Below are positions 1 to 7,781 of a DNA stretch of 21,076 nt, piece by piece; position 1 is the stretch's first letter; each line of letters opens with the position of its first letter. The notes under the pieces are model-generated. The model saw nothing but the letters and a program-made list of their open reading frames with translations. It made no database searches and was not told the DNA's origin. The position numbers were made by a program, and so were the translations under genes. The DNA is from a virus. Where the stretch lies: the IMG/VR virus record IMGVR_UViG_3300017781_000180, positions 1 to 21,076 of that record. One strand, 5' to 3'.

Positions 1-269
1 CAATGTTAGAAGCAGGTCATCCTAATTTAACTATGATAGAAGCAATGGCTGCAGGCCTTCCAGTTATAGCTGATTGGGAAAAAGAAGTTGATCTACATGG
101 ATGTTGGAGATCTCCTCGTAATGTATTTGAAATGGATAAAGGATTAAAAAATATTTTAGATAAATGGGAACTTTATAAATTAAATTGTTTAAAAACTTCT
201 ACTGAATTATCGTGGTTTAATCGTACAAAAGAATTAATAAAAATATATAATGAAAAAAGTTTTAATTAA
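1..269 (+). CDS. Glycosyltransferase group 1 (GT4-type), C-terminal part, 5' truncated
   Basis: The first 269 bases hold the last ~89 codons of a gene that begins upstream of the window; the ATG at 3 is probably internal. The visible part carries the typical C-terminal signature of GT-B fold group-1 glycosyltransferases: EAGHPNLTMIEAMAAGLPVI near residues 3-22, where the E...E pair normally contacts the nucleotide-sugar donor, followed by the closing helices. Such enzymes move a sugar from a nucleotide-sugar to an acceptor in the cytoplasm. The acceptor cannot be read from this fragment. Its stop overlaps the next gene, a TibC/Aah-type glycosyltransferase, by 20 nt, so the two are probably translated together and may act in one glycosylation route. 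Family is fairly sure, substrate unknown. Confidence 0.72.
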   Translation, partial: MLEAGHPNLTMIEAMAAGLPVIADWEKEVDLHGCWRSPRNVFEMDKGLKNILDKWELYKLNCLKTSTELSWFNRTKELIKIYNEKSFN

Positions 270-1449
270 AGAATATAATAATCTTAAAAAGATAATAAAA
301 AAACCTTTATTTCCTAATAATAATGTTTATTGTACTTTTATTAATGGAGCTAAAGTTGAAATTTTAGGAGAAATAAATAAAAAATATAATGTTCAATTTA
401 TTGATCAATTAGATAATTCAATTGTTCATGAAACTGAAATAAAAAATAATATGTGGTCTAAATTAAATAAACAATATTTTATTGATTGTTTAGTTAAGGT
501 AACAGATTTAGATACTAATGAAGTTATAGAACATAAATATGATGCGAAAGATAAAACAGTATACATTCATTTTGCTTCTAAAGCATTAGGTGATACTATA
601 GCTTGGTTTCCATATGCAGAAGAATTTAGAAGAAAACACCAATGTAAATTAGTAGTATCTACTTTTCACAATAAAATGTTTGAAGATAATTACCCAGATA
701 TAAAATTTATTGAACCTGGTACCCCTCAAGATGGTTTATATGCTATGTATGAAGTTGGGTGGCATTATGATGAAGATGAAAACATTGACCATAATAGAAA
801 TCCTTTAGATTTTAGAAAAATACCATTACAAGGAGCTGCTTATGATATATTACGTTTAGATAATAAAGAAATTAAACCTAATTTAACTTACAAAAATGTA
901 GGATCAACAATAAAAGGTAAATATGTTGTAATAGCCCCCCATGGTTCAGCTCATGCTAAATATTGGAATCATAAAAATGGATGGCAAACTGTAATAGATT
1001 ATTTAAATAATAAAGGTTATAAAGTAGTAATGATTACCCAAGAACCTTTAGGAGATGAATGGCATGATTCTAAATTAGGAGGTACTCTAACAGGAGTTGT
1101 TGATAAAACAGGTAATCATCCTTTAAGTGAAAGAGCTAATGATATAATGAATGCCCAAGCTTTTATAGGCATTGGAAGTGGGTTAAGTTGGTTAGCATGG
1201 GCTTTAAATACTCCTGTAGTAATGATTTCAGGGTTTAGTGAAGCATATAGTGAATTTGAGGATTGTGAAAGAATAACCTCTCCCCAAAATAAATGTTCAG
1301 GATGTTTTAATAGATTAAGATTAGATGGAGGAGATTGGGAATGGTGCCCCGATCATAAGGATTCTGATAGAATGTATGAATGTACTAAGTCTATTACTCC
1401 TAATATTGTAATAGATGCTATAAATCGTCAATTAGAAAAATCTTCCTGA
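250..1449 (+). CDS. TibC/Aah-like (BAHT family) protein O-glycosyltransferase
   Basis: This 399-aa protein matches the layout of the bacterial autotransporter heptosyltransferases (TibC, Aah), which attach heptose to Ser/Thr of strand-loop-strand beta-helical proteins. Visible parts are an N-terminal beta-rich domain (about 25-100), the LGDTIAWFPYAEEF segment (113-126) whose Asp (D115) corresponds to the family's catalytic Asp, a donor-site segment HGSAHAKYWNHKNGW (231-245), and IGSGLSWLAWAL (308-319). A C-terminal four-cysteine cluster (C349, C352, C366, C378) matches the iron-binding finger known in TibC. Length is close to the family's ~400 aa. The ATG at 250 overlaps the upstream glycosyltransferase by 20 nt and preserves the whole N-terminal domain. 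The next gene, 26 nt downstream, is a probable fibre, a plausible substrate. Sugar identity cannot be told from sequence; heptose is only the family precedent. Confidence 0.85.
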   Translation: MKKVLIKEYNNLKKIIKKPLFPNNNVYCTFINGAKVEILGEINKKYNVQFIDQLDNSIVHETEIKNNMWSKLNKQYFIDCLVKVTDLDTNEVIEHKYDAKDKTVYIHFASKALGDTIAWFPYAEEFRRKHQCKLVVSTFHNKMFEDNYPDIKFIEPGTPQDGLYAMYEVGWHYDEDENIDHNRNPLDFRKIPLQGAAYDILRLDNKEIKPNLTYKNVGSTIKGKYVVIAPHGSAHAKYWNHKNGWQTVIDYLNNKGYKVVMITQEPLGDEWHDSKLGGTLTGVVDKTGNHPLSERANDIMNAQAFIGIGSGLSWLAWALNTPVVMISGFSEAYSEFEDCERITSPQNKCSGCFNRLRLDGGDWEWCPDHKDSDRMYECTKSITPNIVIDAINRQLEKSS

Positions 1450-1458
1450 TATTTATAA
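1449..1458 (+). promoter_or_regulatory. Candidate late promoter, ATATTTATAA box
   Basis: An exact ATATTTATAA sits 17 nt before the ATG of the fibre-like gene and overlaps the stop of the glycosyltransferase. The same 10-mer recurs before other structural genes at 6111, 7772 and 10401. No -35-like element is shared between the copies. The role as a late promoter is inferred from recurrence and position. Confidence 0.55.
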
Positions 1459-1475
1459 CAAAATTCTAGAACAAC

Positions 1476-3449
1476 ATGGCAATAACTCTCTCCAATTCAG
1501 GAATCACTTCAGGTTCAGTAGTAAAATCTGCTGAAGTATCACAATCAATAGATGCTTTTGCGGGTTTAGTAGCTTATGATATTCACCAATCAGGATCTTT
1601 TAATCAAACAGGATCTACAGTTTTATCTGGTTCAGTTAGTCTTGCAAATAACACCCATTTAGGCATTGGAGCTATAGCCAACCCACAATATCCAATTTAT
1701 GTAAAAGCTCAAGATTCTACTGATGATCCTGTAATTTTATTAGAAGGATTTGATGTAGCGGATTCAGCAACTTTAGGTTTTAAAAATGCTGATATAAGAT
1801 GGAATATAGGATTATTTGGAGGAAGTTCAGATTCATTTCTGCTTCAAAATCAAGAAACAAATACATACCCTCTTTTAGTAGATTACTCTTCTTCTAATGG
1901 AATTGTAATGAGAAATGATACAGGTACAGCTTTATTCCAAAAAGTAGGTATTAATTGGCCTTATGGTGAGATGGGATTAACAAATCCAAACCATACACTT
2001 TTAGTCAGTGGATCAATTACAGCTTCAAGTGGGTTTCATGGAGAACTTGTAGGTACAGCTGCTCAGGCTGATAAAGTTTATACGGCTACTGCAATTGCAA
2101 ATTTCACTAATCCTGTTTTGTTTAAACCTGGGGTAGGGCTTGATGAGTATTCTACAGCTATGGTTGATATAAATAACTTAACTTATAATAGTGCTACAGG
2201 GGTACTAAATGGACTTATAACTAATGCAGAAGCAGCAACCTCAGCATCTTATGCTCTATCAGCTTCCTATGTATTAATTTCAACAGCATCTCAAGCTTCA
2301 ACATCATCAGTAATTTCCTTACCAGAGAAAAAAATTCCATTTGGAAATAGTGTAGGAGTAAGTACATACCATTCAAACCTTGAATATGACCATGCAGCAA
2401 CAATGTTCTATGCTCCAAATGCTACAGTTGATGGTAATGTTAGTGCATCAAGTTTTTCAGCATCTAAGTTAGATAGTGCAACAAGTGAAGAAATAAGAGG
2501 AACATTTGACGCAAGTACTCTATATTTCAGTCGAAACCAAGCCACATATTTAGGTAATAGAAATACAGGATCAAATGCTAATTTAACAGTAGTAGTAGGA
2601 GGTCCTAGTTCAGTTACATACTCAGCATTAATAATTAATAAACACCAAGAATTAACATTTGGTAACCCTGGGACTAGTTTTGATTATCCTTTAGGTTATA
2701 GTGTTGGTGAATTTAATTCATATGCTCAATTTGAGAATAATAATGAGTTATCAGCATCATGTGTTGCTATAAAAGGAGCAACTGGTGCTGATGGTATTTT
2801 ATATTTGGGGGGTAGTAATGAATATGGAGGTGGTATTTTACATCATGGAAGTGATTTAGGATCAAATATTCCAGGTACATTTGAGGAATCATCAACAACA
2901 ATATATAGAAGTAGTAAATCGGTAGCAGAACCTGTAATAGACTTCCCTACAGATAATAACCATGTTATGGTTAGATTAGATAATACTCCTGTAAGTAATA
3001 CCAATTTAGATTACTTTGGTATGGGGCCTGTAGGAGGTGCTGCTCAAAAACCATGGAAAAAAACTTTTATGTTACAAGGTGCTATTACCTCAAACAGTTC
3101 TGCAGTTTCTTTAGGTCAAGTACAGGTTAGTGGAGGAGGTGCTTATATGGTTAAATTTACAGTAATGAAAACCGAAAATGCATCCCCAATAACTAGATGT
3201 TTAGTACAAGAAATTACAAACTGTTTTGTAATAGCCTCTAGTCAAATTGGAACTAACCCAACAGCTTTAATAAATGGATCAACCCCTACAGCTGTTAATA
3301 TTCAAGCTTCACTTGGAACTATAAGTACAACCCAAACAATATCTATTGTATCCGGTGGTTTTGATTTCCGTAGTACAGGTAATGTTGGAGCTAGTATAGT
3401 TCATAATGGATTTGTAGAAATAACATTTACCCCTTACAGTATAGTATAA
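1476..3449 (+). CDS. Probable tail fibre / virion appendage protein
   Basis: A 657-aa protein rich in Ser, Thr, Gly, Asn and Ala, with no transmembrane segment and almost no charge clustering. The N-terminus (ITLSNSGITSGSVVKSAEV) and the SGSITASSGFHGELVGTA stretch (near 177-196) are in the style of fibre and appendage proteins of large aquatic myophages. The last ~120 residues (from about 535) are beta-strand-like with alternating small and hydrophobic residues, fitting a distal tip or trimerisation domain. It lies between two glycosyltransferases and the tail sheath, and starts 17 nt after an ATATTTATAA box. Its many Ser/Thr residues make it a candidate acceptor for the upstream TibC-like enzyme. 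Function as a fibre is inferred from composition and context; a head or collar fibre is also possible. Confidence 0.55.
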   Translation: MAITLSNSGITSGSVVKSAEVSQSIDAFAGLVAYDIHQSGSFNQTGSTVLSGSVSLANNTHLGIGAIANPQYPIYVKAQDSTDDPVILLEGFDVADSATLGFKNADIRWNIGLFGGSSDSFLLQNQETNTYPLLVDYSSSNGIVMRNDTGTALFQKVGINWPYGEMGLTNPNHTLLVSGSITASSGFHGELVGTAAQADKVYTATAIANFTNPVLFKPGVGLDEYSTAMVDINNLTYNSATGVLNGLITNAEAATSASYALSASYVLISTASQASTSSVISLPEKKIPFGNSVGVSTYHSNLEYDHAATMFYAPNATVDGNVSASSFSASKLDSATSEEIRGTFDASTLYFSRNQATYLGNRNTGSNANLTVVVGGPSSVTYSALIINKHQELTFGNPGTSFDYPLGYSVGEFNSYAQFENNNELSASCVAIKGATGADGILYLGGSNEYGGGILHHGSDLGSNIPGTFEESSTTIYRSSKSVAEPVIDFPTDNNHVMVRLDNTPVSNTNLDYFGMGPVGGAAQKPWKKTFMLQGAITSNSSAVSLGQVQVSGGGAYMVKFTVMKTENASPITRCLVQEITNCFVIASSQIGTNPTALINGSTPTAVNIQASLGTISTTQTISIVSGGFDFRSTGNVGASIVHNGFVEITFTPYSIV

Positions 3450-3490
3450 CAAAAATAAATTTTAATAACAAGTTTTAATACGTATAAAAG

Positions 3491-3736
3491 ATGACAAAAT
3501 TATCAAATGAAGAAATAAAAAAAGTTAGTGAATTAAAATTAACTTATTCTAAGTTAGTAGAATCCCTAGGAACACTAGAAATTCAACTTATTAATTTAGA
3601 TAACAAAAAACAAGAACTTAAAGTGGAATTGTTAAAAGTTCAAAATGAAGAACTAGAACTTGCTAAAGATTTAGAAAAAAAATATGGTAGTGGAACTATT
3701 TCTTTAGAAACTGGTGAATTTTCTCCAGATAAATAA
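3491..3736 (+). CDS. Small coiled-coil protein of unknown function
   Basis: An 81-aa protein. Residues about 4-65 are almost all helical with Leu/Ile spaced in heptads (LSNEEIKKVSELKLTYSKLV and onward), so a coiled coil is likely. It ends in a short Gly/Ser tail with GTISLETGEFSPDK. There are no cysteines and no signal peptide. It sits between the fibre-like gene and the tail sheath in the same direction, with 41 nt before it and 52 nt after it, so it is probably a late gene, perhaps an assembly factor or minor virion component. The role is not recognisable from sequence. The leader reads TATAACAAAAATAAA, like part of the late-box leaders elsewhere in the window. Confidence 0.6.
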   Translation: MTKLSNEEIKKVSELKLTYSKLVESLGTLEIQLINLDNKKQELKVELLKVQNEELELAKDLEKKYGSGTISLETGEFSPDK

Positions 3737-3755
3737 ACTTTTGACAAAAAACCAT

Positions 3756-3765
3756 ATATTTATTA
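3756..3765 (+). promoter_or_regulatory. Candidate late promoter, variant box ATATTTATTA
   Basis: ATATTTATTA differs at one position from the ATATTTATAA box found four times in this window and lies 23 nt before the sheath start. A TTGACA (3741-3746) precedes it, but the spacing to any -10 candidate is too short for a normal sigma70 promoter. Confidence 0.45.
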
Positions 3766-3788
3766 TCAAAATATAACAATTACATAAC

Positions 3789-6095
3789 ATGGCAGAAACA
3801 TTAATTTCCCCAGGAGTATTAGCAAGAGAAAATGATCAATCCCAGATTACTTCTCAACCAATACAAGCCGGAGCAGCAATAGTAGGACCAACAGTTAAAG
3901 GTCAAGTAAATATTCCAAAGCTTATTACTACTTATAGTGAGTATCAAGCTAATTTTGGTACTACCTTCGAAAGTGGGTCAGCAAATCAATTAAGTGAATA
4001 TACTTTCTTAACATCTATCTCAGCTTATAATTACTTCCAAAATGGGGGTACTTCATTAATTGTTACTAGAGTAGCTTCAGGTTCATTTACCCCAGCTTCC
4101 TCATCAGCAATTTTAAATGATGTTGAAAGTGGAGAAATTCCAGTAGGAACAAATTTATTCTCACAAACCTCTGGTGGTGATGGAGGTAGTGCTATATTCT
4201 CAGGATCAGCTGCATTTACAGGTGGTTCAGGTACAGGATTAACATTAACAGCTCAAACAACTTCAGGTAGTGGTAAATTAATTGAAGGTTCATTATTAGT
4301 CCAAACAAGTGGTGTAGGTTCAGATTATGATGTAATGGCTGGTACAGTAGTAGCACCTACAGGTGGAACTAATAGTGGTACAGGAGCAACATTTACATTA
4401 ACATTTGCAGGAGGTGCAGGAGCATCTACCTTAACAGCTATTACAGCAGCAACAACAGGTTCAGGATATGTTCAAGGTGATACTTTTATATGGTCATCAA
4501 CAGCATTAAATACTGCAATTGGTTCTGGTACTGGTACTGGTGATTTAACATTAACCTTAACAGCTGCAGGATTTTTTGTAGAATTAACAGGAGTTAATGC
4601 TTTAACAGCTGGAACAGGATATGTAGTAGGAGATCAATTAGTAATTGCAGGTGCTACTTTAGGAGCAGGAGCATCAGCTGCAACTATTACATTAGCAGAT
4701 GCTAATATTACAGATTCAGATGCATTTGTATTAGAATCAATTGGTCAAGGTGAAATAATGAATAGCTCAGGAGCTGAAAATTCTCAAGGTGCTTTAACAA
4801 ATGGAACATCAGATAATTTAAGATGGGAAATTACATCACCTAACACTTCTTCAGGTACATTTAGTGTAGTAATTAGACAAGGTAATGATAACACAAGAGC
4901 TAAATCAGTACTTGAAAGCTTTAATAATGTATCATTAGACCCAAAATCATCAAATTATATTTCAAGAATAATTGGTGATCAAACACAAGTAGTAAGAGGA
5001 TCAGGAACAGATGTTTATTTACAAACAACTGGATCTTATGCTAATGCTTCAAGATATGTAAGAGTAAAACAAGTTAATTTTAAAACTCCAGATTATTTAG
5101 ATAATAGTGGACAAGCAAAATCACAATATACAGCTTCAATCCCAGTAGCAGCTTCAGGAACATTTGGAGATGCAGTAGGTAGTATTTTAACTGGAACTGG
5201 AAAATATTATGAAGAAATTGATGGTAATGATACTCAAGGATTAGTTGGAGCTAATTATACAACAGCATTTAATTTATTAGCAAATAAAGATGACTTTAAA
5301 TATAATATTATTTCAACACCAGGTTTATACCAATCAGATTATAGTTCAGTATTAAATACTTTAATAGCAAATACTGAAAATAGAGGTGATAATATTGTAG
5401 TATTAGATCTTGAAGCTTATGATTCTTCAATAACAGCTACAACAACAACAGCAGCTAGTAAAGATACTTCATATGCAGCTTCATATTGGCCTTGGTGTAT
5501 GGTAACAGATCCAGATTCAGGACAAAGAGTTTGGGTACCAGCAGGAACATTAATTCCAGGAGTATATGCTAATAATGATAGAACAGCAGAAGCTTGGTTT
5601 GCACCAGCAGGTATTAATAGAGGTGGATTAGGTCAAGTAATTCAAGCTGAAAGAAAATTAACTCAAGCTAATAGAGATGAGTTATATATTAATAAAGTAA
5701 ATCCAATTGCAACATTCCCAGGTAGAGGAGTTGTAGTATTTGGTCAGAAAACATTACAAAATACAGCAAGTGCTTTAGATAGAGTAAATGTTAGAAGATT
5801 ATTAATAGCTCTTAAAAATTACATTTCACAATTATCTGATAATTTAGTATTTGAACAAAATACAGCAGCAACAAGAAATGTATTCTTAAGTCAAGTTAAC
5901 CCATATTTAGAATCAGTACAACAAAGACAAGGTTTATACGCGTTTAAAGTTGTAATGAACGATTCAAATAATGGACCCGATGTAATTGATAGAAACGAAT
6001 TAAGAGGTGCTATATACATACAACCTACTAAAACGGCTGAATTCATTTACTTAGATTTCAACATTCTACCAACAGGAGCTGAATTTCCTGCATAA
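3789..6095 (+). CDS. 18: Contractile tail sheath protein (T4 gp18-like) with a Gly-rich insertion
   Basis: A 768-aa sheath protein. The N-terminus has the family opening (ISPGVLARENDQSQI, then AIVGPTVKGQ and a YSEYQANFG segment), and residues ~80-95 give YNYFQNGGTSLIVTRV. The C-terminal core has GRGVVVFGQKTL, NVRRLLIALKNYI, and a final domain rich in conserved polar/aromatic positions (YLESVQQRQGLYAFKVVM, NELRGAIYIQPTKTAEFIYL). It is about 110 aa longer than T4 gp18 (659 aa). The extra length appears to lie in a Gly/Thr/Ser/Ala-rich stretch around residues 120-315, with two related units containing GYVQGD (226-231) and GYVVGD (277-282), 51 residues apart. Six copies per ring would surround the tube made by the next gene and contract during injection. 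The start follows a variant late box. Confidence 0.93.
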   Translation: MAETLISPGVLARENDQSQITSQPIQAGAAIVGPTVKGQVNIPKLITTYSEYQANFGTTFESGSANQLSEYTFLTSISAYNYFQNGGTSLIVTRVASGSFTPASSSAILNDVESGEIPVGTNLFSQTSGGDGGSAIFSGSAAFTGGSGTGLTLTAQTTSGSGKLIEGSLLVQTSGVGSDYDVMAGTVVAPTGGTNSGTGATFTLTFAGGAGASTLTAITAATTGSGYVQGDTFIWSSTALNTAIGSGTGTGDLTLTLTAAGFFVELTGVNALTAGTGYVVGDQLVIAGATLGAGASAATITLADANITDSDAFVLESIGQGEIMNSSGAENSQGALTNGTSDNLRWEITSPNTSSGTFSVVIRQGNDNTRAKSVLESFNNVSLDPKSSNYISRIIGDQTQVVRGSGTDVYLQTTGSYANASRYVRVKQVNFKTPDYLDNSGQAKSQYTASIPVAASGTFGDAVGSILTGTGKYYEEIDGNDTQGLVGANYTTAFNLLANKDDFKYNIISTPGLYQSDYSSVLNTLIANTENRGDNIVVLDLEAYDSSITATTTTAASKDTSYAASYWPWCMVTDPDSGQRVWVPAGTLIPGVYANNDRTAEAWFAPAGINRGGLGQVIQAERKLTQANRDELYINKVNPIATFPGRGVVVFGQKTLQNTASALDRVNVRRLLIALKNYISQLSDNLVFEQNTAATRNVFLSQVNPYLESVQQRQGLYAFKVVMNDSNNGPDVIDRNELRGAIYIQPTKTAEFIYLDFNILPTGAEFPA

Positions 6096-6110
6096 GAATT
6101 AGAGAGTATA

Positions 6111-6120
6111 ATATTTATAA
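6111..6120 (+). promoter_or_regulatory. Candidate late promoter, ATATTTATAA box
   Basis: An exact ATATTTATAA lies 28 nt before the tail tube ATG, in the 53-nt gap after the sheath gene. The leader after it is A-rich (TAAAAAAATAAAACAAAC). A promoter here would let the abundant tube protein be expressed separately from the sheath. Confidence 0.55.
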
Positions 6121-6148
6121 TTGAATAAAAAAATAAAACAAACATAAA

Positions 6149-6637
6149 ATGGCAGTATTAGACCCAAACGAAATATTTTTCACCGCTTTTGAACCAAAAG
6201 TAGCTAATAGGTTCATAATGTATGTTGATGGTTTTCCATCCTACATTATTAAAGGAGTTAGTGGATTAGGATTTGCACAAGATGAAATTACATTAAATCA
6301 TATCAATACTTATAGAAAAGTTAAAGGTAAGTTAAGATGGAATGATATCACTATGCAACTATTTGATCCAATTACTCCATCTGGAGCCCAAGCCGTGATG
6401 GAATGGGTAAGATTACACCACGAATCAGTAACTGGTAGAGATGGTTATAGTGATTTCTATAAGAAAGACTTAACTATTGATGTATTAGGTCCTGTAGGTG
6501 ATGTAGTATCTGAATGGATTATCAAAGGTGCATTTATTAAAGATGGTTCATTTGCTGATATGAATTGGGATACTGATGGTGAAGCAATGAATATTGATTT
6601 AACAATTGGAATGGATTACTGCGTGTTAAATTTCTAA
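6149..6637 (+). CDS. 19: Tail tube protein (T4 gp19-like)
   Basis: A 162-aa protein, almost the same length as T4 gp19 (163 aa), directly after the sheath gene as in T4. Recognisable features are an N-terminal PNEIFFTAFEPKVANRFIMY, the FPSYIIKGVSGLGF strand (about residues 29-42), the YRKVKGKLRWNDITMQLFDP segment, and a C-terminal MNIDLTIGMDYCVLNF strand. This is the tube-fold signature of stacked hexameric rings that line the DNA channel. It is followed within about 26 nt by an intrinsic terminator, so the sheath-tube pair can be made in excess over the baseplate genes downstream. The identification is strong. Confidence 0.93.
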   Translation: MAVLDPNEIFFTAFEPKVANRFIMYVDGFPSYIIKGVSGLGFAQDEITLNHINTYRKVKGKLRWNDITMQLFDPITPSGAQAVMEWVRLHHESVTGRDGYSDFYKKDLTIDVLGPVGDVVSEWIIKGAFIKDGSFADMNWDTDGEAMNIDLTIGMDYCVLNF

Positions 6638-6662
6638 CAGAAATATATATTTTTTTAAAAAT

Positions 6663-6689
6663 AGCTTGGCTTCGGTCAAGCTTTTTTTT
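6663..6689 (+). terminator. Intrinsic terminator with C(UUCG)G tetraloop
   Basis: AGCTTGGC (6663-6670) pairs with GTCAAGCT (6675-6682) through 8 bp including one G-U, closing a TTCG loop (6671-6674) on a C-G pair, the extra-stable tetraloop form. A run of eight T (6682-6689) follows. It separates sheath/tube from the chaperone-tape measure block. Confidence 0.92.
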
Positions 6690-6738
6690 ACATTATATAT
6701 GTATACATGACAATTAAGTTATAACAAATAAAATTTAT

Positions 6739-7485
6739 ATGGAAGAATTAAAACTCCCTACTGAACAAGTAGATTTACCTTCAAAAGGATTAGTATATCC
6801 TACTGATAATCCCTTATCCTCGGGAAAAATCGAAATGAAGTACATGACCGCTAAAGAAGAGGATATCTTAACAAACCAAAACTATATTAAAGATGGATCT
6901 GTTATTGATAAACTTTTAAAATCATTAATTGTTACTAAAATAAATTATGATGATTTAATTGTTGGAGATAAAAATGCTATTATGGTAGCTGCTAGGTTAT
7001 TAGGATATGGTAAAGATTATACCTTTATGTATGAAGGTGAAGAAATTACAGTAGATCTATCAGAATTAGAACAAAGATTTATTGATGAGGAAAAATTAGT
7101 AGAAAAAAATGTAAATAATTTTGAATTTACTTTACCTCATTCAAAGGTTGAGATTACTTTTAAGTTACTTAACAATAAAGATGATAAAAAGATTAAAGGT
7201 GAAGTTAAAGGATTACAAAAATTAGATAAAAAATCATCACCTGAATTATCAACTCGTTTAAAATATATGATTACATCTATAAATGGTAACAGTGATGTAA
7301 AAACTATTAGAGAATTTGTAGATAATTATATGTTAGCCAGAGATTCAAGAGCGTTTAGAGAATATGTAAAAACATTTCAACCAGATATTGAAATGAAATT
7401 TAACCATGAGAGTAGTGACGGCGTTGAAAGGGATATCACCCTTCCAATGACCGTCTCGTTTTTTTGGCCTGACACCGACCTATAG
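6739..7485 (+). CDS. 26: Tail assembly chaperone / baseplate hub gp26-like, zero-frame product
   Basis: A 248-aa protein in the T4 gp26-like baseplate/tail chaperone style: N-terminal LPTEQVDLPSKGLVYP with the short strand KIEMKYMTAKEEDILTN, a helical middle (IVTKINYDDLIVGDKNAIMV, AARLLGYGKDY), and a C-terminal helical domain ending ITLPMTVSFFWPDTDL. It lies just before the tape measure gene, the usual place of the tail assembly chaperone. The frame runs into TTTTTTT at 7459-7465. The downstream frame is open from 7451 to 7762 and carries clearly protein-like sequence, so a fraction of ribosomes probably switches frame and makes a ~340-aa extended product. The start at 6739 is supported by the CAAATAAAATTTAT leader. 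Assignment to gp26 is by sequence style and position, so moderate. Confidence 0.75.
   Translation: MEELKLPTEQVDLPSKGLVYPTDNPLSSGKIEMKYMTAKEEDILTNQNYIKDGSVIDKLLKSLIVTKINYDDLIVGDKNAIMVAARLLGYGKDYTFMYEGEEITVDLSELEQRFIDEEKLVEKNVNNFEFTLPHSKVEITFKLLNNKDDKKIKGEVKGLQKLDKKSSPELSTRLKYMITSINGNSDVKTIREFVDNYMLARDSRAFREYVKTFQPDIEMKFNHESSDGVERDITLPMTVSFFWPDTDL
7459..7465 (+). other. Probable programmed frameshift site, T7 run
   Basis: Seven T in a row, read TTT TTT TGG in the incoming frame. Moving +1 (or -2) gives TTT TTT GGC and enters the frame that stays open to 7762. Both frames are open together only over 7451-7482, and this is the only slippery run inside that window. A one-base sequencing or assembly error in the run would look the same. 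Confidence 0.65.
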
Positions 7486-7762
7486 AGTTAATTTATTTAA
7501 AACTATCCATGAGATAGTTTACTATGGGAATGGTGGGTATGATTGGAATACAGTTTATAATATGCCTATATGGTTAAGAAAATTTACATTCCAACAAATT
7601 TACGATACTAGAAGCAAAGAAGCAGAAGCAAATAAAAAAGCATCTCAAGGTAAAGGAACTAATATAGATTTAAATTCAGCCACAAAAGCCAAAATCCCAA
7701 AAGAAGCTTTACGACCAAAAACTACTTCCCCCAATTATATTACGAAGGTATCAAAAAAATGA
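7466..7762 (+). CDS. Frameshifted extension of the tail assembly chaperone (gp51-like C-terminal part)
   Basis: After the T7 run the second frame encodes 98 residues. The first part, with YRVNLFKTIHEIVYYGNGGY, DWNTVYN and MPIWLRKFTFQQIYD, looks like a real conserved domain in the style of T4-type gp51/baseplate assembly proteins. It is followed by a Lys/Ala-rich low-complexity tail ending ITKVSKK. The first ATG (7562) lies inside the conserved stretch, at MPIWLRKF, so starting there would remove 32 well-formed residues; entry by frameshift is the better reading. With the upstream 242 residues the fused product is about 340 aa. It ends 35 nt before the tape measure gene, matching the G/GT chaperone arrangement of many tailed phages. 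The gp51 likeness is from memory of family style and is less certain than the frame evidence. Confidence 0.68.
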   Translation, partial: GLTPTYRVNLFKTIHEIVYYGNGGYDWNTVYNMPIWLRKFTFQQIYDTRSKEAEANKKASQGKGTNIDLNSATKAKIPKEALRPKTTSPNYITKVSKK

Positions 7763-7771
7763 TGCCTTCTA

Positions 7772-7781
7772 ATATTTATAA
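7772..7781 (+). promoter_or_regulatory. Candidate late promoter, ATATTTATAA box
   Basis: An exact ATATTTATAA, extended as CTAATATTTATAATAAAAC, lies 16 nt before the tape measure ATG. The extended form is nearly identical to the copy at 10401. Confidence 0.6.

Noticed and set aside
2221-2418. Open frame on the minus strand within the fibre-like gene
   Set aside because: Leu/His-rich low-quality translation opposite a well-formed gene; a shadow.
2770-2800. Collagen-like GATGADG stretch in the fibre-like protein
   Set aside because: Only two Gly-X-Y-like triplets, too short to be a collagen repeat.
7562-7762. A stand-alone 66-aa gene starting at 7562
   Set aside because: The same frame has conserved-looking protein for at least 32 residues before this ATG, so it is better read as the frameshifted end of the chaperone.
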